The notes below the pieces were generated by a model. That model did not search any database. It was given only the letters and a program-made list of their open reading frames with translations, and was not told the DNA's origin. From NCBI GenBank assembly GCA_018257865.1, contig JAEUBA010000004.1:558001-622000 (forward strand): a DNA stretch of 64,000 nt, given 5' to 3'. Below are positions 44,935-57,274 of this stretch, in pieces. Each line of letters begins with the position of its first letter. Position 1 is the first letter of the stretch. A program made the position numbers and the translations under genes. This stretch comes from Stereocaulon alpinum (taxonomy: Eukaryota; Ascomycota; Lecanoromycetes; Lecanorales; Stereocaulaceae).

Positions 44935-47900
44935 TTATCTACCCTGTCCGTTATACGATCCGTAATGCTGACTTTGCGGAGGCCCATAGTTGGAAGGTTG
45001 GTTCCTGTGGTTACCATACCCACTTGGTGGCGGTTGCGGAGGACCACTGTAGGATCCGCCTGGCGGCAGCTGTGGTGGACCATTGTAACGACCACCGGTT
45101 GGGAGAGGTGGACCGTTGTAGTAGTTGTTTGAATGAGGCGGTGGCGCTCCATGGTGATATCCATTTCCTCTTGAAGGTGGAGGAGGAAAGTTATTGAATT
45201 GGCCTGGAGGTGGTGGACCTCCCCGCCCATATCCATTCAATGGAGGCGCAAAACTAGCGTTGAGATGCTGAGCGAAAGGATTAGGTCTGTCATCAGCGTA
45301 GTTGATGTGACCACCTCGTCCTCGTCCACCGCCACGACCGCCTCTCAAAGGTGCTCCACCAAACGAGCGGCCTGAGCTGTTGGCACGTCCTTTTGTAGCT
45401 TCGATATCTGCACGGTCTAAGGTCGGTGGTAAGAATTTGACTCCTCGAAGTAGCATAGACTTATGCACATGAATGGATCGAGGCATTTCGTAATGGACAC
45501 TGGAGCTATGGTCAGCGTAGAAATGATAATGCATTGGGGTTGCATGTACCTGATACTGTGGTCCTCCTCAAGATCAGGCATTGAACCGTCGCGGAGAGGA
45601 CATGCTAGTGAGCTTTGTGGGATGTACTCCTCATTCTTCTCAACTTTGCCGGCCAGCCCTTCACTGACCGATGGGTTGAGTTTGTATTTTGGAGAACCTT
45701 GACGCTTTGAGTAGAAGTTGGTTGCGATCTCTTCATACAATGGATGGCGATCAGACATGATCAGCACATCTTTACCCCTCTCGTTCCTGGCATGTTCTTC
45801 TGGGGTTAGAAGCGGGTACTTCGTTGCCATAGCATCAAGTAGCCTCTTCTCATCAATGAAAGGTAATATTGCAACGCCCTGCCAGGCAAACTTTTTACCG
45901 TTGAGGTCGACTGGAAAGTCCTCGGGATAGAAATCCCTGATATCGCTGTCCTCATCCGTCATGAGAGGGTGGAAAACCTCCGGAATGGCGTGGTTGGATG
46001 CTGCAGGTAGGACGCCCATAAGTTGTTCGTATGGCTTGAAGATCCGACCTTTTTCAAATTCTATTTTCATCTTATCCATCTCAACGAAATCGGCTGCGAA
46101 AGGGGCATAATGGTAAGGATAGTACCAAATCCAGGATGGGCATCCCTGGAAATAGTACAACAAGACCCACGCAAGGCCCTCTACGTACGATTTGGCAACT
46201 TGATTGCGAAACGCAATATCCTTGGGGTCGACGTGGAATTTGGTTTCGTAATATCTGTCTGCGTAGCCTTCTTCCCACAGTCGTACGTTGTCGGGGGGAG
46301 GCTCGTCAGGGTCTACCACAGGGTTGCCGGAACCAATTGGGCTGTCGCGGCCCGGGGTGCCTGCGTCTTCATCTTCCATCATTTCAGCTTTTCGCTTCTT
46401 CGAAGCTGATACCGGTGTTGTTGTTGCGTCAGCATCCTCTGCTACGTCCCCTGACCCATCTTCGCCTTCTTCCTGTTTAGTGGGTGATTCATTTGAGTCT
46501 GACGCAGTCTCGGGCTGACTGCCGCTTAGCAACTGGCTTTTCAATGCAGCTGCTGCACTCTTGTTCGCGGCATTGGCTTTATAAACAGCACCACGGTTCA
46601 CAACCATGTCATGGGTTACAGTCCGCTCTTCCTTGGTCAGTGGTCCTTTGCCAGGGACGAACAGAGGCATATCCGGGGGAGCAAGGATTGGATCCTTAGC
46701 CCTTCCACCACGCCCACCACCATTTGAAGGGCTGCTATAGTCTGGTGATCCTCGGCGCCCACCGGGCCCACCAAATTTGCCATTCCCAGAATTCTGACCG
46801 TTGTTCTGGGTTTGCTCATTAAGCTTTCTTCTTTTTGCATTTGCATCTCTTCGCTGTTCTGTTTCTCTCCTTCGGCGGAATATTGCATCCTCTTGCTTTG
46901 CTAGCCCATCCAAAATGAATTGAGCACGCTCAAGGTCTACGTGGCCATCCTTTGTCACATAGCTTCCCATTGAAGGAATGTTGTCGCGCCAAATAGCAAT
47001 GAGAGTGTCAATGCCATTTTCTCTGATATCGAGACTGGGTAGATGTGGTAAGAAGTCATTTCCAACAAAAAAGCACATAAACACCCAGTCGTCTAAAGCT
47101 CTTTCAAGATCAAAGCGGAAGGGTTGCTGGGGCACGTGGAGCTCTACTTCGAGATATTCGCGAAGAACAGAGACATGGAGCCAAATGAAAGGCTTGTCAG
47201 TTAGCGCTTTGTCTTTCTCGCCAAAATCTCCCTCCTTCTGCTTGGCTTCGCCTTTGCAGGCTTCAGCTATGTGGCCTTTTTGACCACATATGTGACAAGT
47301 GCGCCCTTTTGACTCCTGAAAAAAAACATCTTCGCGAAGAACACGGAAATGAGGTTCATGGGTGGCAAGACCAAGCATAATTAAATCAGCATCTAGTCCG
47401 TAAATGACATGACGAGTGTTAGGGTCATGTTCTGGCGAAGACCGCTGAGATCTGATGAATTCCATAATCTTGTGCTCTCCTTCACCTGGCACCGATGCAT
47501 CTGAAAGCAGAATTTTGACCTATCGAACATCAGCTGAATTCTGATTATCGATGTAAAGAGATGACCCACCTTCTCCCAAGCTGGATCAGTGTTCACTTTG
47601 TAAGCACACCAGTAGCGGAGGCTTTCGGCGAGAGTGTGCATGAACGGTGTCCCAGGAGTAATGGCATTTGAGTCCCACGTCTTCTTCTGGGCCATCGTTG
47701 TGGCATCCTCATGCAAAGTACCACCGTTCTGAGATTTGAGTAGCTTCAAGAATTCTTCTTTGTCGTCATCCTTCTGCTTAGCTTCTTGTGCCGACCGAAA
47801 ACGTCTTGAGCGTTGTTGATTCATCTTCGCGCGAGGCGCCACTCCGTCTGTATGTAGATCATATTAGCCAACTGTAGTCATACTACAAAGCACATCAAAG

Positions 47901-48301
47901 AAATATACCCCCCTTAACAACTTCAAGCTCTCAGTGAAGGAAGTTGCCGATTATGGGGGATAACTATCATTTCAGCTTGATAGCATTAACATACCAACAG
48001 CGATCATCAGCAATTTTCTTGGTCGAACCATGTTAACCACCCTGTCTGTGTATTCGAATATTGCCAGCATCATGTCTTCCTCTGTAGCTGGGGGTGGACG
48101 ATCCTCCGGGTGCGAACATGGGTGGACGATGCCATTCATGTCTAGGTAGAGATTATCAAATTCTTCGCCGTTTGGATTCGGGCCAGCCATGTTGACAGGT
48201 ATCTTTTGTCCATCTACCTCTCCTGGCTTCTCTTCGATCACCTGCGAGACGATCTTTGGATACTTCTGTGACAGCCATCGGAAGAGGGCTGGGACACCCA
48301 T
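44935..48301 (-). CDS. RAT1: 5'-3' exoribonuclease 2 (Rat1/Dhp1)
   Basis: Four exons, 48301-47995, 47847-47570, 47519-45550 and 45505-44935, give 1041 aa. The start MGVPALFRWLSQKYPK and LYLDMNGIVHPC are the XRN N-terminal hallmark, with DGVAPRAKMNQQRSRRF at the first joint and GEGEHKIMEF and YGLDADLIMLGL carrying catalytic acids. A CCHC zinc knuckle (CHICGQKGHIAEAC) at about 268 is typical of Rat1 from filamentous fungi. The C-terminal part includes WVLLYYFQGCPSW and ends in a Gly/Arg then Gly/Pro/Tyr-rich tail. Rat1 degrades uncapped nuclear RNA, processes rRNA and snoRNA ends and drives torpedo termination. The first intron is longer than usual here (about 147 nt). Transcribed divergently from USO1. 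Confidence 0.96.
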
Positions 48302-48954
48302 GTTTGCGCTGTGAGTAGGGGATTATGTCCCACGTTATGTGGACGTATAGGTGATTGACCGAGATGCAGTCCTAATGAGCGTCAATGTGTGCAGTGGCTT
48401 CAGAGAGCCTATGGGAATTGGACCTCTCGAGGACAAGAAAGCGGTGGATGTTGCGTCCGAAATTCGAACGTATGCGAGCTTCGCCAGAAAGCGAAAGTAG
48501 GCAGAGCAGCGCCTTGAAGCCGAGAGTGTGTATACAGTCAGCGTAAGTCTCCCCTGCTTGACTGACTGTGGTCGGGCGTACTGCCGTATTCGATACCACT
48601 GTCGGAATCAATACGCCCAGTAAAGCCTTATTGGAAGATGATTTGAACAGGGCGTGGATAATATTAGATTCAAAAGGTGGCCGTCCGACTTTGTCAATGC
48701 TTTGCATTAGCGCGCTTACCTTACCTACCCGAGCTACCTTAATTTCGCAGAAACCGGAAAATCTTTATGGCCGACGCTAATTGTACGATACCCAGAATAT
48801 TACATCTTAGTCTAGGTGTTTCGCAGAGGAGGAAGAGCTCTGTTGAGAAAGATGAAACAAGTCCAAAGACTTTGCGCCAAGGGAACGAGTTGTTGATGGA
48901 AGATGTATTCGCACTCCATGCGACAACTACGGAGGACGATGCTGTCGTAGAAAG
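48302..48954. promoter_or_regulatory. Divergent RAT1-USO1 promoter with overlapping upstream ORF
   Basis: 653 bp between the two starts. An ATG at 48767 opens an 84-codon frame that ends at 49021, about 67 nt past the USO1 ATG, in another frame. It would matter only if transcription begins upstream of 48767. Confidence 0.45.
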
Positions 48955-51900
48955 ATGTTCCGCATTCTCGAATCTCAGGCACCTGCTAAGCAGACAGCAA
49001 CAACTACCATATCAACCCTGAGTGGGCGTCTACAAAGTGCTACGCTGCTGGAAGATAGAAGAGCTGCAATATTGGGGTTACGGAGCTTTGCAAAGGTCTA
49101 TCCGGCTTCTGTCGCATCGGGGGCTTTGAGAAACCTTATCAGCTGCCTTAATGAAGATATTGAAGATGTGGATACTACAAAGGTCATATTGGAGACCCTG
49201 TTGATGCTCTTCAACCCCGACGAGTCAAGTGTGCGTGGCTACCTTTGAGATCCGGTACCTTCGCTAATACTAGGAAGCCTGAAGCCTCAGACGATATAGC
49301 ACTTTGGCTGGCCGACGAATTTACTCAAGTGAGTGCCTGCGCGACAACGCCGAGCCAAATTGCATACTGAGTTGGTGGAGTAGCGTCAAGAGAACATCAC
49401 GGCTCTTTTGGACCTGCTGGACGCGTACGACTTCTTTTCGCGATTGTACTCCCTGCAATTGGTTTCCGCCATATCAACAGCTCGTCCCGAAAGAACTCAA
49501 GAATGCGTGTATACTGCTCCTCTTGGAGTATCGAGACTGGTGGCTGTCCTTGAGGACAAGAGGGAAGCTGTGCGAAGTGGTACGATCAGTCCATGATAAG
49601 ACATTGCAGCAGACAAGGCTGATGGAGCTTGTAGAGGGCTTGCTTCTGCTCACCGCGCTTACGCCTTCGTCGCCGGATCTACAAAAACTCGTAGCTTTCG
49701 AGAACGCCTTTGATCGAATATTTGGCATTATAGACTCGGAGGGGGCATTAACCCATGGTGGCATAACCGTTCAAGATTGTTTGTCGCTGCTCGCAAACCT
49801 CCTCCGCTTGAATGTTTCTAATCAATCGTACTTTCGAGAGACAGGATGGGTCAAGAAACTCGCGAGTCTACTTAGCGAGGCTATCAAAGAACAAGACCAA
49901 CCAGATGGCGTGGCTGAGTGGGCGAAACCACAGCGAGACAAGAATGTATGGGGCCTTCTTGCCGTACTACGACTTTTCTTGATCAAAGGTAGTGTTGGGA
50001 CACAGGCAAACCAAGTTTCGTTTTGGCAAAGTGGCGTATTGACACAGATTCTCAACATAGCATTTCACGGTTCGTTCGATGTCACAATCAGGGCAGAGGT
50101 AAGCAAGATCCTGGATCTGCACTAGACCTATATGAAGCTAACGAGATATGCGAAAGGCTCTCGTGACAGCAGCTGATCTTATACGGTCAAATAGCATGCT
50201 ACAGGAGGGTTTCGCTCAGCATGATGTCCTTTCTCCTCGGCAAGAAGAGGCACCACAAACTAACGGCCATGCTAATACTCCATCCCGCCGATCAACTGTA
50301 AACGTAATATCTGGCCTTCTGGACCTAGCGCTTGCACCCTCATCTATACATGCGTTCGATGTCCGCTTAGGAGCATGTGAATGTCTTAAGGCTTATCTAT
50401 GTGGCCATGCTGCAATCCGGCTACATTTTCTGCGTAGGGCGATCGAGGGCCATATCTCTGATCACCATGAGGATGACAACATCCTTACCATACTCATCGA
50501 AGATTCGGAAGTCCCGCGCGGAGCGGACCCATATAGAGCATGGATTGCTGCAGTCCTCTTATTGCATCTCTTATTTGAAGACTTTGATGCTAAAAACCTT
50601 GCAATGGGAGTTTCTGAAGGCAATGCAGAAAACGGTGAGGAAGTCATTACATGCATACAAGCGCTGTCAGGAAACCTAATCTCTGGCGAACAAAAGGACG
50701 AGGATCCGAGAGTATCAATCGGATATCTCATGGTCCTATGCGGGTGGCTGTACGAGGATCATGATGCCGTAAACGATTTCCTCGGTGAAGGTAGCAACGT
50801 TCAGAGTATGGTACAGCTGGTCACACAGAATAATCCCTCTCGGATCCTTGTATCTGGGTTATGCGCTTTGGTCTTGGGCATCGTCTACGAATTCTCCACG
50901 AAAGATTCACCAATACCGCGAGCTACACTGCATCAAATACTCACGACGCGCTTAGGGCGCGAACTCTATGTTGATAGGATTACCAGACTGCGAGAACACA
51001 CAGTGGTCCGAGACTTCGAAGTATTGCACCAAGGTTTGAATTCCGCACAGCCCGGTGGACTACCGGAAGTCTACTTCGATAGAACTTTTGTGGATTTTTT
51101 GAAGGACAATTTTAGTCGTATCATTCGAGCAATCGATCGTGCTCCAGGCATCGAAGTTCCTGTTATTGCGAATGGGATACAGAAAGGTGTATCCCGGGAG
51201 CTGGTTGATTCGCTTAAGTCGCAGGTGGACGCTGGAGCGCAAAAGATCCAAAGTCTCGAATCTGACATACTGACGCTGGAGAGGAAACTCGGGCAGGAGC
51301 AAGCCGATCACCGGAAAGCGAAAGACTCTGCTGCAGCAGAACTGAACCGGATCAAGAACATCAATGATGCTCTCCAACGGAATCATGAGGAGGAGATGCA
51401 AAGAACAGCGCAAGAGCATCGGCGAGCTTTGGCAGAAAGCGAAACGGCGCACGAAGCAGCCATGGCTTCTCTGCAGGCTGAGATGCAGAAAGCGAGAGAA
51501 GAGGCCGATGCAAGCGCCGAAAGGATTCGTACGAGAAACGAGGCCGAGATCGATGACATGAAAGCTACCCTTGCCAAGTTAAGGGTTGAACTAGAGAAGG
51601 CAAGCAAGGAGCATGTTCAAGATCTTCAAACGGCGCATGAAGACTACTCTACGAAGTCTTCGGAATGGGAGTCTCGAGTACAACGAGCCGAAGACAAGGG
51701 AAAAGACGCGGAAGCGAGAGCCACCCGTTTACAGAAAGACTTTGAGATTAAAGAAGAGGCTCGAAAGTCAGCCCAGACAGAACTTGATGATCTGCTGATG
51801 GTCCTTGGGGACTTGGAGGAGAAGAGGGCAAGGGATAAGGTATGGCAGAACTGCGCTTGCCCAATGTTTCTCCCTCGCTGACGTAGCTAGAAACGGTTGA

Positions 51901-51989
51901 AAGCACTCAACGAGCAGGTCTCTGATGACGAAGAGGAAGGCGACGAAGCCGAGGAAGACGATGCTGGTGGAGAGAACGACGTGGATTAG
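48955..51989 (+). CDS. USO1: Uso1/p115 vesicle-tethering protein
   Basis: Six exons, 48955-49230, 49278-49328, 49384-49579, 49635-50098, 50157-51839 and 51891-51989, give 922 aa. The start MFRILESQAPAKQTATTTI and TLLEDRRAAILGLRSFAK are typical of the family. The armadillo-like globular head continues through LWLADEFTQ, LYSLQLVSAIS and LANLLRLNVSNQSYFRET; the second head part includes LQEGFAQHDV. A long coiled coil begins near residue 675, and the protein ends in an acidic tail (VSDDEEEGDEAEEDD). Uso1/p115 tethers COPII vesicles to the cis-Golgi, acting with Ypt1 and SNAREs. Length is close to other Pezizomycotina homologues and shorter than yeast Uso1. Several acceptors are weak (AGGAAG, GAAAG) but are fixed by frame and conservation. 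Confidence 0.93.
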
Positions 51990-52404
51990 GGGCTCTCGTG
52001 TTGCTAGAAGCGAGCGTAATCTGAACCTACGTCTGTGATAATTATGTACGGATTTGATAGAAAGCGAAGCGCCTCTGTTACAATCTAGATTTACTCTAGT
52101 ACAAGCGTTTGATAGTGGGACATCGTCCCCAACTGACCATAATCGATAGGGTCAAGTGCCTCACAAATATCGTGAGAATATTTCGTAGTCGCTCTAGTCA
52201 ATCCTGTCTGGCTTTTACCGCCTAGACTGCCGCTGAATTAACGGATCAATATCGAATGCATGTATTCTATAAGACCAACTGGCAGCCTTACCCGGTTGAG
52301 TCATGAAGACAGTTCCAAAGTCAGATTCTGAGTCATAACGTTGATTTAGTATCGCCCACTTCACCCATTGCCCCTGCTCAGGAACTTCTCAAGTGCACGG
52401 CAAA
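51990..52404. other. Tandem spacer between USO1 and the isoleucyl-tRNA synthetase gene
   Basis: 415 bp, presumed USO1 3' UTR and promoter of the synthetase gene. Nothing else is supported. Confidence 0.4.
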
Positions 52405-55400
52405 ATGTCCATTGATTTTGCCAAAGAAGAGGAGGGGGTGTTGAAGCGGTGGAAAGAGATCAAGGCTTTCGAGACTCAGGTTGAGCTCTCTAAGGGTAAA
52501 CAACCATACACGTTCTACGATGGACCACCATTCGCAACTGGCCTCCCCCACTACGGGCATCTGCTTTCCTCTACAATCAAAGATATCATCCCTCGCTACT
52601 GGTCCATGAAGGGGCGTTATGTGGAGCGGAGATTTGGTTGGGACACACATGGGCTTCCGATTGAGTATGAAATCGACAAGAAGCATGGGCTCTCGGGCAA
52701 GGACGCGGTGGCACAGATGGGGATTGCGAAATACAACGAAGAGTGTCGAGCTATCGTCATGAAATTTGCTACGGAGTGGAGGCAGACCATTGAGCGGTTG
52801 GGGAGGTGGATTGACTTCGACAACGACTACAAGGTCAGTGCGCTTGAAGCCGTTACGTAGATGATATTGCTTACTGACTATAGTGACGCCTAGACTATGG
52901 ATCCCAGTTTCATGGAGTCCGTGTGGTGGGTCTTTTCCGAGCTTTTCAAGAAGGATCTCGTCTACAGAGGATACCGTGTTATGCCATATTCGACAGCGCT
53001 CAACACTCCCCTTAGCAACTTCGAGTCGCAGCAAAATTATAAAGATACCCAAGACCCTGCCGTTGTTGTTACTTTCCCCCTACTAGAGGATCCTCAAACA
53101 TGTCTTCTTGCTTGGACCACCACACCCTGGACTCTCCCCTCACATACCGGTCTTTGCGCCCATCCTGATTTCGAGTATGTGAAAATTCTGGACGAAAAAT
53201 CTGGCAAAAAGTACATCCTCCTAGAAGGACTTATGAAGACTTTATATAAAGACCCGAAGAAAGCTAAGTTCAAGGTCGTTGAACGGTTAAAGGGCAAAGA
53301 CATGCTTGGCTGGCGGTATGAACCGCTCTTCGACTACTTCTACAAGGAGTTCAGGGACTATGGCTTCAAAGTGCTCAACGCAACCTACGTTACAGCCGAC
53401 AGTGGCGTCGGAATAGTCCATCAGGCTCCGTCGTTTGGTGAAGAGGACTATAGAATAGCTCAAGAGGCAGGAGTCATTACAGAGAAACGTCTGCCACCAA
53501 ATCCTGTGGATGATCAGGGGCGCTTTACTCCAGAAGTTCGCGACTTTAAAGGTCAACATGTCAAGGACGCTGACAAAGACATCATCAAATACCTCAAAGG
53601 AACAGGACGCTTGATTGTTGACTCTCAGATAACTCACAGCTACCCGTTCTGTTGGCGTTCAGATACGCCTCTCATCTACAAAGCCGTGCCGGCGTGGTTT
53701 GTGAAGATCCCTTCCATCATCCCAGTTATGCTAGAGAACATTGAAAAATCGCACTGGGTCCCCAATTTCGTCAAGGAAAACAGATTTGGCAGCTGGATCG
53801 CTAACGCCAGAGACTGGAACATCTCAAGAAACCGATATTGGGGCACACCGATGCCAGTATGGGCGAGCGAAGACTTCAAAGAAATTGTCTGCGTGAGTAG
53901 CGTAGAAGAGCTCAAGAAGCTGAGTGGATTTAAGGGTGACCTGACCGATATTCATCGGGACAAAGTGGACGATATTACCATCCCTAGCAAGCAAGGCAAG
54001 GGCGAGCTTCGACGTATTGACGAAGTCTTCGACTGCTGGTTTGAATCTGGAAGTATGCCTTATGCGTCGTCTCATTACCCGTTCGAGAACCAGAAGGCTT
54101 TCAAAGCTTCATTTCCAGGCGACTTCATTGCAGAAGGCTTAGATCAGACTCGTGGATGGTTTTACACACTTACCGTATTGGGCAATCACCTTTTCGGGGT
54201 CTCTCCTTTTCAAAATTGTATTGTGAATGGGATAGTCCTAGCAGAAGACGGCAAGAAGATGTCAAAGCGATTGAAGAATTACCCAGACCCGATTTTGGTG
54301 ATTGATAAGTACGGGTCTGATGCTCTCAGATTATATCTCATCAATTCGCCCGTTGTCCGTGCTGAGACCTTACGTTTCAAAGAGGCTGGCGTTAAGGAGG
54401 TCGTAGCGAAGGTCCTGTTACCTCTATGGAATTGCTATAGGTTTTTCTCCGATCAGGTGTTGCTCCTCAAGAAGGTAGAAGGCATCAATTTCATGTTCGA
54501 TCCAAAATCAGAGTCGAGCAACACAAACGTGATGGACAAGTGGATACTAGCAAGCTGTCAAAGCATGTTGAAATTTACGAATGAGGAGATGGCCACATAT
54601 CGATTGTACACCGTCGTACCTAAGCTGCTGGGTTTGATCGACAACACAACGAATTGGTATATTCGATTCAACAGGCGGCGACTGAAAGGCGAATTTGGCT
54701 TGGAAGACACCCAACGAGCTCTGAACACCTTGTTCGAAGTCCTATACATCCTTGTCCGGTGTCTGGCACCTTTCACACCTTTTATCACTGATAACATCTA
54801 TCTACGATTACTACCCCATATCCCTGAAACTTATCAAGCCCAGGACCCCCGAAGTGTGCACTTTCTAGAATTTCCAGAAGTGCGGGAGGAGCTCTTCAAT
54901 GAAGACGTGGAACGACGAGTGGGACGAATGCAAAGGGTAATTGAGCTTGGCCGCGTCTCACGAGAACGAAAGACTATCGGTCTCAAACAACCTTTAAAGA
55001 CCCTTATCGTCATCCATCCAGACCAAGACTACCTCTCTGATGTGCGTGCTTTGGAAGATTACATCCGTGAAGAACTCAACATCCACGACCTTATCCTCTC
55101 TTCCGACGAGGACAAATACAATGTACAATACAGCGTAACAGCGGACTGGCCCAGCCTGGGCAAGAAGCTCAAGAAAGACGCACAGAAAGTCAAGAAAGCA
55201 CTACCAGAGCTGACAAGCGAGGATGTGAGGCAATTCGTCAAGACAGGGAAAATGACGGTCGCTGGCATCGAGATCTCAGAGGAAGACCTGATCGTAAAAC
55301 GCGGGCTAAAAGAAGATGAATCGTCCAAGAACCTCGAGACAAACACCGACAACGACGTCCTCACCATCCTTGATACCGAACTCCATCCCTCACTTCTCCA

Positions 55401-55704
55401 AGAAGGCATAGCGCGCGAGATCGTCAATCGTGTACAACAGCTACGCAAGAAAGCGAATCTAGTGCCAATAGATGACGTGAAGATGGAGTATAGGGTGCTG
55501 AATGACCCTGAGGACGTCGGTCTTGAAGAGGTGTTTCGAGGCCATGGCAAAACATTCGAAAAGGCATTGAGGAGGCCGCTGGATAAGCATGTTGTAACTC
55601 AGGTTGGGGGACAGGTGTCCGATGCTATGACGGAGGTTGTGTTGGCGGAGGAGCAGCAAGAGGTACAGAAAGCGACCTTCTTGCTGAGATTAGTGAAGTT
55701 GTGA
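52405..55704 (+). CDS. ILS1: Cytosolic isoleucyl-tRNA synthetase
   Basis: Two exons, 52405-52833 and 52894-55704, give 1079 aa. The start MSIDFAKEEEGVLKRWKEI is preferred over an in-frame GTG 12 nt upstream. The class I motifs are present: PHYGHLL as the HIGH box at residues 48-54 and KKMSKRLKNY as KMSKS near 600. The editing domain contains LLAWTTTPWTLPSH and GIVHQAPSFGEEDY. FDCWFESGSMPYA and DQTRGWFYTL belong to the catalytic fold, and the tRNA-binding helical domain follows. Length and absence of a presequence fit the cytosolic enzyme. The protein attaches isoleucine to tRNA-Ile and edits mischarged valine. The single intron has a GTCAGT donor and an acceptor TAG at 52893. Confidence 0.96.
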
Positions 55705-55994
55705 GGTGAGGAAGTGGCAGAGGGAACCTCGTTTAGATGCTGTGGTATCTGAGCTTTGAGGACATGCAGTAGAGGATTTACTTGTTATAGAGGTAAATTA
55801 AGTGTCAAGCATGCAAGTGAGAGATTCGTACAGCTGAACGCGCTTTCAAAGGCATGATACCTGTAATCTATGATCTCTCTATGCACTTAGTGAAGCACAG
55901 GCAGACAGAGCTTCACAATCCCGTCGTTCATGATGCACCGGTCGACCCGTGTTTCGTACCCGATGGCTGCTCTTCCATTGCCAAAAGCCCCTCC

Positions 55995-56383
55995 CTAATC
56001 CCGGCCTTTCAAATCCTCAGCCACCCTATCAACATACGGCTCATCCTTCCCACCCTTCCCACTGCCTCCACCAGTAGTTCCCGGGTTATCACCTCCAGTG
56101 TAGCCTTGGCTTCCACCGCCACTCATAGGCGCATCCTTCATCTCGCTGATGCCTTCTGGGAGGGGTGCAGCTTTGCCTGAGCGGTCGACGCTGGAGGAGA
56201 CTGGTTCCTGTTAGGAAGAGTGTATTAGTTGGGTACTAAGGAGGATGGGGAAGAGGGAAAGAGAAGGGCGTAACGAACGTCGGAGTCGCCTTTGGGAGCG
56301 CCGGCAATTTTATTCTCGCCTGCTTCGATGGCGTTGTCTGAAGCTACGGTGGGGCCGTCGTCGTATTCTCCTCCTCGAGGCAT
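55995..56383 (-). CDS. Small hydrophilic, glycine-rich conserved-type protein (105 aa)
   Basis: Two exons, 56383-56279 and 56207-55995, give 105 aa. The start is MPRGGEYDDGPTVASDNAIE; the intron is GTTCGT...CCTAACAG with a CTAAC-type branch point. The protein has no hydrophobic core and is rich in Gly, Asp, Glu, Lys and Ser (APMSGGGSQGY, GGGSGKGGKDEP). The SDNAIEAG block recalls small hydrophilic proteins widely seen in ascomycetes, some of which respond to stress, but no function is known to me. The gene is too fragmented to show as one long open frame. Frame agreement on both sides of a good intron, with ATG and stop in the right places, supports it. It lies convergent to the synthetase gene and divergent from SFI1. 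Confidence 0.78.
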
Positions 56384-57274
56384 GACGTCTGGATTTTTAA
56401 AAAGACTTCTGGGATCTCTTCTTATGGGATCACAGGTTTATGGGTCGGCTGAGAGTAATGTTGAGTGATCGAAGATGTGTAGAAAGGCACCAAGCCAATT
56501 GTTGTGCGGGTATGAAATATGAGGTCACCAGTCACATAACCCAATCAGGAAGTCGAGTCCCTGCATGTATCGCTCCTGATACGGGCATTGATTGGCGACC
56601 TTGAATACTAGGAAACGCTCTGGATGGGTAGACTGTATAGCTCATCTCCGTTTTACAGCAGCCTAGTGAATACTTAGCACGAAGACTCTTGACACTCCCA
56701 ATCTCCGCATACGGTATAGCAATCTTTGAGCTTCATGAACTCCGTAAGACACTTGTCCTTATAAACCCCGTTGTAATCCGCAGCGATACATTTCCCGTAG
56801 ACGGAAGCCTATCGCACTTCAACATTTCCTTCAGCAGTGATTGTGGGAGCGTAGTGCATTACCTCGGCGGAGCACTTGGCTACTGCCTCTGCGAATTTTT
56901 CAATTGGTCTTGTCCTGCCTGGCATGTTGGCTTCCCTTCTGTTCTGGACCGTCTATTTAGGCCAGGTAATATATACACGTTGGGACAATATTTGGCAGTG
57001 GAGAAATGTTAAAGGACGATTCCGTCAATATCAGACGCTAGCCCATATTAACAAATGGGTGTCGATTTACCAAACGCGATATATCGGCGCGCCTCGAATG
57101 GCGCTAGCTGAACATCAACAGCTCGCTGTCGCATGCTCCATATCGCTAGCAGAATTAGCTTATGAATTGTTATGAATAGTATGACCGTTTGCTTACGCTA
57201 TTATAACGACCTAGAGATACTGAAACCATCTTCATGCCTTCGCAATCGACGCGTGGTAGGCGCCGATACTGTCG
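56384..57274. other. Divergent promoter region between the 105-aa gene and SFI1
   Basis: 891 bp. A plus-strand open frame at about 56689-57012 lacks family resemblance, and its sequence has no supporting splice or start context. No gene is called. Confidence 0.45.

Noticed and set aside
56689..57012. 107-codon plus-strand ORF before SFI1
   Set aside because: No family resemblance; it lies in the divergent promoter region and has no splice or start support.
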